Positions 27,943 to 36,207 of a stretch of 64,000 bases of DNA are shown piece by piece (the first letter of the stretch is position 1; each line of letters opens with the position of its first letter). A program made the translations under genes and the position numbers. The stretch is from a virus. Under the pieces are notes generated by a model. It was given only the letters and a program-made list of their open reading frames with translations, did no database searches and was not told where the DNA came from. The stretch is taken from the IMG/VR virus record IMGVR_UViG_3300005471_000012, positions 1 to 64,000 of that record. One strand, written 5' to 3'.

Positions 27943-30450
27943 GTGCCGCAGCCATCGTGGGATCAGCTTCCGCCTCATGCGAAGCAGCAGCTCCGCGACC
28001 GGCTCGCGGCTGAGCTGGCGGTGCGGCGCAGTACCACCCCCCGGCCGTGGCGGAAGCTGGCGCGGCCGAAGCAGCTGCCGCCGGACGACCCGCGGCACTG
28101 CCTGCCGGATGCGAACGGCTACAAATGCGGGTGCGACAAGCCCGATATGACCTTCAATGTCTGGCTCGTGATGGCCGGGCGCGGGCTGGGCAAAACGTGG
28201 CAAGGCGCCCAGTGGCTAACGGAACAGGCAATTCGGTATCCAGGGACAGAGTGGGCCGTGGTGGCCCCAACCTTCAGGGACGTGCGCAAAACGGCTATAG
28301 AGGGCACAACGGGCATTCTGGCAGCACTCCAGCCGGGCGAGCTGGCCAGCTATCACCGCAACGAGCTGATGATCACCCTCGCGGGAGGGTCCCACCTGTT
28401 CGGCTACTCGGCCGATAATCCGGAGCGCCTGCGGGGCGCCAACCTGTCCGGTGCATGGTGCGTCGCCCGGGGGGAACCCGTACTCACATCTCGCGGGCCC
28501 GTGCCGATTGAGGACGTGCGACCCGGCATGAGGGTGTGGACGCGGCAGGGATGGCGCCGGGTGCTCGCGCAGCGGCTGATGGCCCGCGCCGCGCCCGTTG
28601 TGCGCGTCGTTACAGACGGAGGGGCGAGCGTCCGGGTCACGGCAGGCCACCGGATTTGGACGCAACACGCCGGGTGGATGGAAGCACGAACGCTGGCCCC
28701 TGGCGATATTCTTAATGTATGGAATTCGCCTACGGGCCACCGGCCTGGATCGAATGGGAGGGCGTCCGCTTCTATCGCCGCAGCAAGAGCGGCCATTACG
28801 CGGATCGCACCGGCTGCCTGCTTCACGTCGCCGTCTGGGAGCGCGCCCATAAGCGACGGATACCTGACGGCCACGCTGTGCATCACAAGGACGAAGATAA
28901 GGTCAACAACGGCGCCGGCAACCTCGAACTGCTCACCAAGGCCGAGCACACCAGGCACCATAACCTCACCGAGCCCCGCGGCATTGCCGTCCTCGCCACA
29001 GCCGAGCGGTCCGGCATATCGCGCAACTCATGGGCCAACCGGCCGGAGCGCGATTTCGCCTGTAACGTCTGCGGCACCTCGTTCAAATCCAAGGGCCAGC
29101 GGGCCATGTACTGCTCGCCCAACTGCCGCGCCGCCGCCTTCCGCGCTGATCACCGCAAACGCGGACAGGACGCGCTGGCCGACCGGCAATGCGAATGGTG
29201 CGGCGACAGCTTCACCCCGCCAGACCGGCGCACCGTCTATTGCGGCCCCGCCTGCCGCCAGAGGGCAGGAGACGGCGCGAAGCGCGCCCGCAACCGCGCA
29301 CGGCTGGGAATTCCGGCCTGCGCAGCCTGCGGCAACCTGTTCACCCCCAAGGACGGTCGCCAGCGATTCTGCTCCGGTCTCTGCCGTCAGCGGCATGCGC
29401 GTCGCGAGGCTCGAGCCCGCTGGGCGGGCTGACGTATACGACCTCCAGGTCGAGGGCGTTCACGAGTTCGTCGTCGGCCGCATCCTGGTCCATAACTGCG
29501 ATGAGCTAGGTTCGTGGCGGTACCCGCAGACCTGGTACGAGGGCCTCATGCCCGCCTTGCGGGTAGGCGAGTTCCCCCGGGTGGTCGTCACGACGACCCC
29601 CCGACTCGTCCCGCTGATCAGGGACCTGGTCGGCCGCGATGACGGCTCTGTGCACATTACCCGCGGGTCGACGTGGGAGAACGCCGACAACCTGTCTGCG
29701 GCGGCGCTCGCGGAACTCCGGCACCGCTACGGCGGCACGAGGCTGGGCCGGCAAGAGCTCGAAGGCGAGCTCCTCGAGGACGTTGATGGCGCACTGTGGG
29801 CCCGCGATGACATTGACGCGGCCCGCGTGAAGCTCGGCGAGGTGCCGCAGCTGCACCGCGTCGTCGTCGCGATCGACCCGGCCACCACGTCGGGCGAGGA
29901 TTCCGACCAGACGGGCATCGTGGTCGTCGGGGAGGGCCCGGGCGGGCACGGCTACGTGCTGGCCGACCTGACGTTCCGGGGCACCCCGGATGCGACGATG
30001 CGCAAGGCGGTCGGCGCCTACCATCAGTACCAGGCCGACTCGGTCGTGGCAGAGGTCAACAACGGCGGGGATTACATCCGGTCCCTGCTGCGGACCGTTG
30101 ACCCGCAGATCCCGTACCGGTCGGTGCGGGCGACCCGCGGCAAGCGGACCCGGGCCGAGCCGGTGTCTGCGCTGTACGAACAGCGCAGAATGCACCATGT
30201 CGGGGTGTTCCCGGAGCTAGAGGACGAGATGTGCTCGTGGACTCCGGATAGCCTCCTGGGCAGCCCGGACCGCATGGACGCACTTGTCTGGGGGTGTACC
30301 GAGCTGCGCGGCCTGTCGGTCGGCTCGTGGCGTGAAGCATACGGCGTGATCATTTGCGCTACCTGCCAGGAGCCATACATGCCGGAAGGCAAGACGGCCT
30401 GCCCGTGGTGCGGCGCCGACGTTCCGGGTGAGGCCGAGGTGCCAGCGTGA
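27943..30450 (+). CDS. terminase large subunit with intein at Walker B
   Basis: GTG 27943 is the start; the frame is open to 30450. Walker A is AGRGLGKTW (residues 78-86). The N-terminal ATPase stops at SGAW, an intein of 346 residues begins at Cys173 and ends in HN, then the extein resumes CDELGSW, restoring a Walker B-type acidic pair. The C-terminal RuvC-like nuclease shows VVAIDPATTSGEDSDQ, AEVNNGGDY and a later MDALVWG. A zinc ribbon (CATCQEPYMPEGKTACPWCG) closes the protein. Spliced TerL would be about 489 residues. TerL translocates and cuts DNA during head filling. Confidence 0.9.
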   Translation: MPQPSWDQLPPHAKQQLRDRLAAELAVRRSTTPRPWRKLARPKQLPPDDPRHCLPDANGYKCGCDKPDMTFNVWLVMAGRGLGKTWQGAQWLTEQAIRYPGTEWAVVAPTFRDVRKTAIEGTTGILAALQPGELASYHRNELMITLAGGSHLFGYSADNPERLRGANLSGAWCVARGEPVLTSRGPVPIEDVRPGMRVWTRQGWRRVLAQRLMARAAPVVRVVTDGGASVRVTAGHRIWTQHAGWMEARTLAPGDILNVWNSPTGHRPGSNGRASASIAAARAAITRIAPAACFTSPSGSAPISDGYLTATLCITRTKIRSTTAPATSNCSPRPSTPGTITSPSPAALPSSPQPSGPAYRATHGPTGRSAISPVTSAAPRSNPRASGPCTARPTAAPPPSALITANADRTRWPTGNANGAATASPRQTGAPSIAAPPAARGQETARSAPATAHGWEFRPAQPAATCSPPRTVASDSAPVSAVSGMRVARLEPAGRADVYDLQVEGVHEFVVGRILVHNCDELGSWRYPQTWYEGLMPALRVGEFPRVVVTTTPRLVPLIRDLVGRDDGSVHITRGSTWENADNLSAAALAELRHRYGGTRLGRQELEGELLEDVDGALWARDDIDAARVKLGEVPQLHRVVVAIDPATTSGEDSDQTGIVVVGEGPGGHGYVLADLTFRGTPDATMRKAVGAYHQYQADSVVAEVNNGGDYIRSLLRTVDPQIPYRSVRATRGKRTRAEPVSALYEQRRMHHVGVFPELEDEMCSWTPDSLLGSPDRMDALVWGCTELRGLSVGSWREAYGVIICATCQEPYMPEGKTACPWCGADVPGEAEVPA
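28459..29496 (+). other. intein within TerL
   Basis: Block A (CVARGEPVLTSRGPVPIEDV) and block B (VRVTAGHRIWT) lie at the N-side. The C-side blocks are ADVYDLQVEGVHEFVVGRIL and the terminal VHN before extein Cys. All three catalytic groups needed for splicing are present. The middle section, in the same frame, is Ser/Thr/Pro/Ala-rich low-complexity sequence because the DNA there encodes the HNH enzyme in another frame. Confidence 0.9.
28719..29432 (+). CDS. HNH homing endonuclease encoded out of frame inside the intein, 237 aa
   Basis: Read in a frame offset from TerL, the DNA encodes a recognisable HNH enzyme: HVAVWERAHKRRIPDGHAVH and HKDEDKVNNGAGNLELL form the catalytic site at residues 36-80. 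Three Cys-type zinc fingers follow (CNVCGTSF...YCSPNC; CEWCGDSF...YCGPAC; CAACGNLF...FCSGLC) that probably read the DNA target. The ORF begins where the intein splicing domain ends and stops just before the intein C-block. Weak ribosome site. Homing endonucleases cut intein-less alleles to spread the intein. Confidence 0.85.
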   Translation: MEFAYGPPAWIEWEGVRFYRRSKSGHYADRTGCLLHVAVWERAHKRRIPDGHAVHHKDEDKVNNGAGNLELLTKAEHTRHHNLTEPRGIAVLATAERSGISRNSWANRPERDFACNVCGTSFKSKGQRAMYCSPNCRAAAFRADHRKRGQDALADRQCEWCGDSFTPPDRRTVYCGPACRQRAGDGAKRARNRARLGIPACAACGNLFTPKDGRQRFCSGLCRQRHARREARARWAG

Positions 30451-30746
30451 CGCGAACCCCGGGCACCGGCACCTGGACCGAGGCGTACACGCCCCCTGCG
30501 CGGACCTACACGGGCGTCTGCAAGGGCGGCCCGGCGGACGGGCAGCGTCATACCCTCCCGGCCCGGCTGCCCCCGCAGGTGCGGTTCTACGCCCTCCCGG
30601 AGGCCCGCCGCGGCCGGTCCGTGGTCCTGTCCAGGTACGTGCTGATTGGCATGTTCACGGCCGGGGAACTGACGTACAACTACCAGGGGACTTACGAAAA
30701 GCCCGGCCCGGTACTCGGCGACAAGGCCAACCCCGCATGGTCGTGA
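30447..30746 (+). CDS. hypothetical protein, 99 aa
   Basis: GTG 30447 overlaps the TerL stop. Contains YTGVCKGGPADGQRHTLPAR and LTYNYQGTYEKPGPV, a beta pattern common in small phage proteins next to terminase. Function unknown. It overlaps the next gene by 10 bases. Confidence 0.65.
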   Translation: MTRTPGTGTWTEAYTPPARTYTGVCKGGPADGQRHTLPARLPPQVRFYALPEARRGRSVVLSRYVLIGMFTAGELTYNYQGTYEKPGPVLGDKANPAWS

Positions 30747-31411
30747 CCGCCGTGACGGCGAAGACGTGCCCACGGTGCGGCCTCGACAAGCCGCTTAGCT
30801 ACTTCCACCGCGACGACAGTCGGCGCGATGGCCTGCAGCCCTACTGCAGGAAGTGCAAGCGGGAACTCGGCAGGGCGCTAGCAGCCGGCCGCGCCGCCCG
30901 GCCGGCGGAAGTCGACCTGACCACTACCAAGCGATGCTGTCGCTGCGGCGAGACGAAGGCGCTAGCCGAGTTCCACCGGAACCGCCGGACTGCGCACGGC
31001 GTCCAGACTTACTGCAAGCCCTGCATGAAAACGGTCAACAAGGCATGGTCCGAAGCTCACCCTCGCCGACGGCAGGAGATCAGTCGGCAGGCTGCCGAGC
31101 GGCGCTGGGAGAAACGGCTGCTAGCAGCAGCCGGCCGCCGCGCCGCCCGCGACGGGATCGCGTTCACGATCACCGAGGCCGACGTCACCATCCCGGAGAC
31201 CTGCCCCGTCCTGGGCATGCCGCTTGTGATGGGTCACGGCCGGCACGGACCTGATAGCGCCAGCCTCGACAAGATCGACCCAATGCTCGGCTACATCCCC
31301 GGAAACGTGCACGTCATCAGCTTGCGGGCAAACATGCTCAAGTCGAACGCAACCCCCGGCGAACTGCTGAAACTCGCCGAATGGGTCTTGCAAGGAGAAT
31401 CCCCCAGATAA
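30737..31411 (+). CDS. HNH-type endonuclease with two zinc fingers, 224 aa
   Basis: Two tandem zinc modules at the N-terminus: CPRCGLDKPLSYFHRDD...CRKC and CCRCGETKALAEFHRNR...CKPC. The C-terminal half has CPVLGMPLVM and SASLDKIDPMLGYIPGNVHV, then SLRANMLKSNA, characteristic of a phage HNH-like endonuclease family. It could be an accessory packaging nuclease beside TerL or a free-standing homing enzyme. ATG 30737 chosen; GTG 30743 is possible. Confidence 0.75.
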   Translation: MVVTAVTAKTCPRCGLDKPLSYFHRDDSRRDGLQPYCRKCKRELGRALAAGRAARPAEVDLTTTKRCCRCGETKALAEFHRNRRTAHGVQTYCKPCMKTVNKAWSEAHPRRRQEISRQAAERRWEKRLLAAAGRRAARDGIAFTITEADVTIPETCPVLGMPLVMGHGRHGPDSASLDKIDPMLGYIPGNVHVISLRANMLKSNATPGELLKLAEWVLQGESPR

Positions 31412-31427
31412 GGGGGGGCGCTCAGGG

Positions 31428-31577
31428 ATGGGTGTCCGGCCTGGCAAACGCTGCGGCGGCAAGGCCGGCGGGCGGCCACAGCCCGGAAGTGGCTCCCTGC
31501 CCTCCCGTCGTCACGGTAAAAGCCGGCGGGGCGCCAGCCGCCTGCGCGGCTGGCGTCCCGTCAGCCACGGCAACTGA
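31428..31577 (+). CDS. possible small Arg/Gly-rich protein, 49 aa
   Basis: ATG 31428 follows a G-rich stretch. Product is MGVRPGKRCGGKAGGRPQPG and continues Arg/Gly-rich, resembling basic leader peptides. It could also be non-coding sequence. Included because the gap between genes is otherwise empty. Confidence 0.3.
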   Translation: MGVRPGKRCGGKAGGRPQPGSGSLPSRRHGKSRRGASRLRGWRPVSHGN

Positions 31578-31589
31578 AAGGCTGGCCAG

Positions 31590-31784
31590 ATGGCAGACGC
31601 AACCGCCGCGAAGGTGATCGCAGCGCTCCGCACCCGGTCCGACGCCCTCCTGGCCGGCGCGCAGCATCTTTACGACAGCGAGATCACCGCCGGTGACCTG
31701 GCGATGGTGCCGGTCATGCGGGAGCTAGCCGGCGAATTCTCCGCCCTGGCGCGCGAGATCGAAGGCCTCGCGGACGGGAAGTAA
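31590..31784 (+). CDS. small helical protein, 64 aa
   Basis: Predicted all-helical: AKVIAALRTRSDALLAGAQH and MVPVMRELAGEFSALAREIE. GAAAGG-type ribosome site. No known family. It stands with the next gene at the right end of the terminase operon. Confidence 0.6.
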   Translation: MADATAAKVIAALRTRSDALLAGAQHLYDSEITAGDLAMVPVMRELAGEFSALAREIEGLADGK

Positions 31785-31813
31785 GCAATGGCCGGCGCCG
31801 TGACGGGGGCAAC

Positions 31814-32194
31814 GTGACCTGGGACGGTGACCTGGACGCCACGCCGCTCAGCGAGGACATGGCCCCGGCTGAGATCAACCGGGTGATGATCGCGACCCGG
31901 CGGATCGCGTGGGCCAAAGTCAGCGAGCTGCGGGACCTGGCGGCCCGGAAAGCTGAGGCGAAACGCGCGGCGAAAGTCGCTTACGCGAAAGCGCTGCTTT
32001 CCGCGGACGGCCCGGTGGAGATCCGCAAAGCACATGCGGTGATCGCCGCGGCGGACGCGCAGTTTGACTACGACGTGGCCGAGGAACTGGTGACGGCGTG
32101 CCGGGAGGCGCTGGACGCCGTGCACGACGACTTCGAGGCGGTCCGCTCGATTAACGCCGACTACCGGGCCGAGCGGTCAGGCCGGGCTTCCTGA
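31814..32194 (+). CDS. helical (coiled-coil) hypothetical protein, 126 aa
   Basis: GTG 31814 start. Long charged helices (MIATRRIAWAKVSELRDLAA, RKAEAKRAAKVAYAKALLSA) suggest a coiled coil. This type of protein is common in phages beside recombination or packaging genes, but I cannot assign a role. It converges with the gene ending at 32245. Confidence 0.65.
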   Translation: MTWDGDLDATPLSEDMAPAEINRVMIATRRIAWAKVSELRDLAARKAEAKRAAKVAYAKALLSADGPVEIRKAHAVIAAADAQFDYDVAEELVTACREALDAVHDDFEAVRSINADYRAERSGRAS

Positions 32195-32244
32195 GCGCGA
32201 CCTGCATCCGGCTGGTGGCCGGCCTGACCGCAGCGCGTGCGGAT

Positions 32245-32871
32245 TCAGCGGTACAGGTTGCCCGGGTTGCGGTCGGTGACCATGCCCAGGATGTCGACCG
32301 GCACCAGCGCGGTAAGGTCCGGCGTGTCATCAGCAGCGGCGATGATCTCGCCGGACGGCCAGCCGCCCATGGGCAGGCTGAACAGGATGTTCCAGCCGGA
32401 TCGGTCCAGCGGGCTGATCATCTCCACGAACCGCCGGGCCGGGCCCGACATCTTGAAGCTGGGCGTCAGCTCCACTGGCGGGCCGCCCCGGCTGACCGGC
32501 TTGCCAGCGTCCCAGATGCTGCCGGAACCGTGCGGGCGCAGTTGCATGGCAATCGCCGGGCCGACCCGGATACCGGGCAGGTGGTCGACGTAGGACCAGA
32601 TGGTGGGGTCCACGCAGGCCGCCAGCGGGTCATACACGTCATCGCCGAGGACGATCCATGAATGCTGGCTGCCGACACCGGGGGCGAATCCGCGGGCGAT
32701 CCGCCCGGGGCCGAAGACGCCGGTGCGGAGAAGCCGCAGGGAGATGTGGTGGCAGCCATGGGCCCACTTGGCGAACGGGGTGTCGATAAGTTCGGCGAGA
32801 CGGTCAGTATCGGCCGCGATGGCATGGAGTTGCACGAGCGTCAGGGGGGTTCTCGCGGCTGGCTGGGTCAT
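32245..32871 (-). CDS. hypothetical protein, 208 aa
   Basis: AGGAGGAAAG ribosome site. Notable segments are FAKWAHGCHHISLRLLRTGV, SWIVLGDDVYDPLAACVDPT and GNILFS-type beta strands near the end. One Cys and several His/Asp could suggest a cysteine-peptidase-like or zinc fold, but no pattern is decisive. Last gene of the leftward block. Confidence 0.65.
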   Translation of the reverse strand: MTQPAARTPLTLVQLHAIAADTDRLAELIDTPFAKWAHGCHHISLRLLRTGVFGPGRIARGFAPGVGSQHSWIVLGDDVYDPLAACVDPTIWSYVDHLPGIRVGPAIAMQLRPHGSGSIWDAGKPVSRGGPPVELTPSFKMSGPARRFVEMISPLDRSGWNILFSLPMGGWPSGEIIAAADDTPDLTALVPVDILGMVTDRNPGNLYR

Positions 32872-32955
32872 CTTTCCTCCTAGTTAGTCCGGTCCGGGTG
32901 GGTCGGGTTCCCTGATCGCAGCGCGCACGGCGGACCCGTGAACGCTGGCGGCGGG

Positions 32956-33231
32956 TCAGCCGGCTAGGCGGGCCGCCGCGCCTGGTTCGCACAGGCAGCA
33001 AAGATCGCCGGGGGCGCGATCCGGATCCCGCCCGCAGCGCCACGAGCACGGCTGGGAGATGCAGTCGCCGTAGGTGCGGTGAACGCGCTCGGTCTTCCAG
33101 CTCTGGTAGCCAATCCCGCCGGCGGGCGGTATTTTCCACTCCTGGTAGCGCGTGCCCGGCTCGATCGGCAGCCGGCAGCGGGAGCACCTGTGCCGCTGGC
33201 GAGCTGTCCGCTCGCAGACGATGGCGCTCAT
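32956..33231 (-). CDS. Cys-rich zinc-binding protein, 91 aa
   Basis: CERTARQRHRCSRCRLPIEP contains the first CxxC. Further Cys residues (DCISQPCSWRCG, LCCLCEPG) can form two or three zinc sites. Such compact multi-zinc proteins are common early genes of actinophages. Function unknown. Its ATG overlaps the stop of the upstream gene (ATGA). Confidence 0.7.
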   Translation of the reverse strand: MSAIVCERTARQRHRCSRCRLPIEPGTRYQEWKIPPAGGIGYQSWKTERVHRTYGDCISQPCSWRCGRDPDRAPGDLCCLCEPGAAARLAG

Positions 33232-33785
33232 GGCGCGGCCAGGAGCGTGTCGATTTCCGCGATGCGGGCCGCGAGGCGCTTACGCTCGGCGGCCAGCGCG
33301 GCAATGTCAGCCTGCTCGCCGGTGATCGCGTATGTTCCCGGGTTCACGACGCTGAGCGCGGCCCGGGGGATGTCCCGGATCTCGGCGATCACGTTGTAGT
33401 CGATAGCAAGCGCGGGGTTTTTCATGCTGCCGCCGCTGGACGGCACCCGGCCCTCGACGACAACGACGCCGTCCGCGAAGCGGACCCCTTGGTCGCGGCC
33501 TGGGCGCTCGGCGATCCGCCGCCCGGCGAACGTCGCGTGCTGATAGTCAGCGAAGTCCTTCAGCTTGATGCGAACGGTGACCAGGTCGGCCGCGTCGGCG
33601 GCGCAGCCGTCAGTGCCGAAGATTTCGCGGGCAAGGTCGCGTACCCGGTCTTCGTCACGGGCGTCGAACTGCCAGCTGGCCCCGTTCCACGACCCGCCCA
33701 TGGGCTTGGCACGGTTGATGATGCCGGTGTTGTACGGGCAGGTTAGGGTGACGGTCGTGCCGTTGTTCTCAACGTTTACGTACAT
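33228..33785 (-). CDS. conserved phage/plasmid protein with AKPMGGSWNG motif, 185 aa
   Basis: Starts with YVNVENNGTTVTLTCPYNTG and contains INRAKPMGGSWNGASWQFDA followed by RDEDRVRDLAREIFG. That phrase resembles the short HARP-type DNA-binding motif (position, then conversion to a shape-reading strand) of helicase accessory proteins. The C-terminus ends with a helical arm (IAALAAERKRLAARIAEIDT). May bind branched DNA; that is inference. Confidence 0.65.
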   Translation of the reverse strand: MYVNVENNGTTVTLTCPYNTGIINRAKPMGGSWNGASWQFDARDEDRVRDLAREIFGTDGCAADAADLVTVRIKLKDFADYQHATFAGRRIAERPGRDQGVRFADGVVVVEGRVPSSGGSMKNPALAIDYNVIAEIRDIPRAALSVVNPGTYAITGEQADIAALAAERKRLAARIAEIDTLLAAP

Positions 33786-33800
33786 GGCATTCCCCTTTCT

Positions 33801-34118
33801 CTAGCTGTCGCTCCTGGCTGACTGGTGAGCCGGGCGGACCGAGGCCTGCCCGAGTGCGGTGAGTTCATAGACGGTATGCGTGCCCTCTGGCGCATGGGCC
33901 TCGCGGCAGCTGACGAGTTTCCGGCCGATCAGGTCGGCCAGGATCTTCTTGACGGCGTCTTCTTTCAGGGGGCTTTCGCCCGGCCGCCAGGCCATCCTGG
34001 TAATCTTGCGGGCGCTCGCGGGACGGCGGCGGGAGATGCTGTCAATGGCATTCATCACCCTCTCCGCCCGTGCGCGGACCACGACCTTGCTGGCATCGTG
34101 GTCATCGTTTGCGTACAT
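33801..34118 (-). CDS. winged-helix-like DNA-binding protein, 105 aa
   Basis: Sequence order ASARKITRMAWRPGESPLKE, DAVKKILADLIGRKLVSCRE and HTVYELTALGQASV gives helix, recognition helix and strand, as in winged helix proteins. It is small, basic at the N-terminus and probably regulates transcription or replication within the early region. Confidence 0.65.
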   Translation of the reverse strand: MYANDDHDASKVVVRARAERVMNAIDSISRRRPASARKITRMAWRPGESPLKEDAVKKILADLIGRKLVSCREAHAPEGTHTVYELTALGQASVRPAHQSARSDS

Positions 34119-34127
34119 GTCCCCTCG

Positions 34128-34721
34128 CTAGCTGCCGGCCAGGTCGCTGGCACGTACGGTGATCCCCTCTTCGTCCCCGGCCGGGTCGTAGTCCCAGGCG
34201 AGCCATCCGGAGCCTTCCCGGAACACGCCGGGCTCGACTTCGCCGCCGGTCGTCACCTCGTGCTCCCGGTCTTCCGCGGTCTCGCCGTTCTCAAGCGGCT
34301 CGGCGAGACGGGCGAGCGCTTCCCGCAGGTTCCTCTCAAGCCGCCGGCGGATCTTCTGCCGCCCGTCGCGGATCTCTTCGGCGTGCGCGACGGCGAGCGC
34401 CTCGGCGCACAGGCTGATCGCCGCGCCGCTCGTGTCCGCCGCGGTGAACCAGTCGACGGACAGCCACTCGCCGCAGCCATGTTGCTTGGACCACTCTTCG
34501 ATCGCGCCGCCTTGCCCGGCGCCGGTGTCGAGCAGCACCGGGCAGCGGTCGATGACCCGGGCGACCGGCTGACCGCACTGCGGGCAGGTGTCACCGACCC
34601 GGTCGGCCCAGACGATCGCGTAGGCGAGATGCCCGCCGGTGACGATGTCGCGGCCGGCGAGGATCTCGGCGTGGATGCCCGGCGGCAGCTTCACGGTCAC
34701 CTGATAGTCGTCATCGTTCAT
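34128..34721 (-). CDS. zinc-site-containing hypothetical protein, 197 aa
   Basis: ATG 34721 is preferred over 34727 because of GGAGGGG spacing. Contains TCPQCGQPVARVIDRCP, GAIEEWSKQHGCGEWLSVDW and long helices (IRRRLERNLREALARLAEPL). One zinc site is likely. Function unknown. Confidence 0.65.
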   Translation of the reverse strand: MNDDDYQVTVKLPPGIHAEILAGRDIVTGGHLAYAIVWADRVGDTCPQCGQPVARVIDRCPVLLDTGAGQGGAIEEWSKQHGCGEWLSVDWFTAADTSGAAISLCAEALAVAHAEEIRDGRQKIRRRLERNLREALARLAEPLENGETAEDREHEVTTGGEVEPGVFREGSGWLAWDYDPAGDEEGITVRASDLAGS

Positions 34722-34791
34722 GATCATCCCCTCCGTTCGTTAGGCCGCGAGCTGGGAGGCGGGATACGGCCACCGCGCACCCTTCCTGCTG

Positions 34792-35217
34792 TTACAGGGC
34801 CAGCAGGCTGGCCGCTGATTCGCGGGCCACGCCGATCCACCGCGGGCAAGTGGCTTGACGTGATCCATTAGCGTGGCTGGTGCCTGGCACATCCAGCATC
34901 GGCCACCGTAGTAAGCCCAGCGAGCCGCCAGTTGCTCTGGCGTTGCGCTCCCTGCAGCTCAGCCGGGAACCGTGCTCGTACCGGACGCAAGTCCACGGGT
35001 CACCATCCGGGCCGCCGTCAGAGCAGTGATCGAGCCGGTAGCCGATCTCGTAATAGTCCCTGTCGCTCCTGGGCGCCTGGACCGCGTACGTGACCGTGAG
35101 CAGCGAGCCGGGCAGGTCCGGGCGGATGAACCGGACGCTGAAGGACTCCCCGGCCTGGATGTCGCCGTCGGGCTGCACGCCCGTGCAGTCAGTGCGCCAC
35201 TGGCCATCGGGCGCCAT
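34792..35217 (-). CDS. hypothetical protein, 141 aa
   Basis: Beta-rich opening (GESFSVRFIRPDLPGSLLTV) and a Cys-containing segment (HCSDGGPDGDPWTCVRYEHG, SRLSCRERNA) suggest a small beta domain plus a zinc knuckle. The tail is variable. No family recognised. Confidence 0.55.
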   Translation of the reverse strand: MAPDGQWRTDCTGVQPDGDIQAGESFSVRFIRPDLPGSLLTVTYAVQAPRSDRDYYEIGYRLDHCSDGGPDGDPWTCVRYEHGSRLSCRERNARATGGSLGLLRWPMLDVPGTSHANGSRQATCPRWIGVARESAASLLAL

Positions 35218-35218
35218 A

Positions 35219-35455
35219 TCAGATCACCTCCAGGAATCTGACCGCATCCATGCCGTACTGGTCCAGCAGGTCCATAACCTGCGCCGCCTTAAGCCCTCTG
35301 CGCTGCGCACCTTCCCAGACCGGCTTGGGCGGAAATCCCCAGTCCGCAGCCAGTAGCTCAATGGTTACCGCCATAACCGCAGCATTCGCGGTGGCACCAT
35401 TACGTCCGGCCCGAAGGGCTCTTTCGTAGGTCACGATCCGGCCGTAAACGCCCAT
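35219..35455 (-). CDS. small hypothetical protein, 78 aa
   Basis: ATG 35455 has GGGAGG upstream; the stop of the previous gene overlaps it. Contains MGVYGRIVTYERALRAGRNG and VMDLLDQYGMDAVRFLEVI, a mostly helical small fold. Function unknown. Confidence 0.6.
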   Translation of the reverse strand: MGVYGRIVTYERALRAGRNGATANAAVMAVTIELLAADWGFPPKPVWEGAQRRGLKAAQVMDLLDQYGMDAVRFLEVI

Positions 35456-35835
35456 CACATTGCCTCCCTTAGTCCGGCTTCCTCCAGCAGTTGCTCGGTG
35501 CGTTCCCAGCGCTCCTGAGCGGCCCCCTCGTCGTCGCCGTAGTACTGGCACTGGTGCTCAAGGCAGAACAGGTCCGGGTCGTCACCCCCGGTATCGGTGA
35601 TCTCCCGCCCGCAGTAGATGGCGCTGCCGTCCCAGCCATTGGGCCGGATCTGCCACGGGCAGCGGCCCTGCTTGCGCAGGCGCCGCTCAACCTTGCTCGG
35701 GCGCCCGTTGTCGATTACCTCGCAGGCAGCGTTGTCGGCCCTGACCACGCGCTCGCAGACGGCATGGGCCCAGCCATCGTGGTCACCGGAAAGGGGGTGA
35801 CCGCAGTACATGCAGTCGTTCTCCGCGGCGGCCAT
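35455..35835 (-). CDS. zinc-knuckle protein, 126 aa
   Basis: Starts at ATG 35835 with GAGAGG upstream. N-terminal knuckle CMYCGHPLSGDHDGWAHAVC is followed by a probable second site (AIYCGREI...DLFCLEHQC) and an acidic helix. Two zinc sites suggest nucleic-acid or protein binding. Ends overlapping the next start. Confidence 0.65.
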   Translation of the reverse strand: MAAAENDCMYCGHPLSGDHDGWAHAVCERVVRADNAACEVIDNGRPSKVERRLRKQGRCPWQIRPNGWDGSAIYCGREITDTGGDDPDLFCLEHQCQYYGDDEGAAQERWERTEQLLEEAGLREAM

Positions 35836-36167
35836 CACATCGCCTCTCGTAGTGCGGCTACCGCCGCGTCCTTGTCGTCTGGCCTCACCAGCACCTCGCG
35901 GGGACCGGCCCCGTTGTCGTAGACGATCTTGCTCAGCCATTGCGTTGTGGCCAGGTGCCGGTCGCCGTGCTCGGTGAACTCGACGAAGTGGCGGCCGATG
36001 CGGGCGAGGACCGTGCCGTAAAGGCTGAACATCACGTGCTCGTCATCCCGCCACACGTGCACCGTGGTGCCGATGTCGAGCGTGTCGTGACCCTCAATCC
36101 AGGCGGTCAGTCCTTCGTGCGTTAGCTCCGGCGTGTTCTCCGGCATCTTGAAAATGTACGGTGGCAT
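35835..36167 (-). CDS. hypothetical protein, 110 aa
   Basis: Strong ribosome site (AGGAGGGA). An alpha/beta pattern (HEGLTAWIEGHDTLDIGTTV; HVWRDDEHVMFSLYGTVLAR; PDDKDAAVAALREAM) with many charged residues, typical of small phage early proteins. Function unknown. Confidence 0.65.
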   Translation of the reverse strand: MPPYIFKMPENTPELTHEGLTAWIEGHDTLDIGTTVHVWRDDEHVMFSLYGTVLARIGRHFVEFTEHGDRHLATTQWLSKIVYDNGAGPREVLVRPDDKDAAVAALREAM

Positions 36168-36207
36168 CTGATTCCCTCCTGGCTGGTAGTGCGTTAAAGG
36201 GGCCGGG

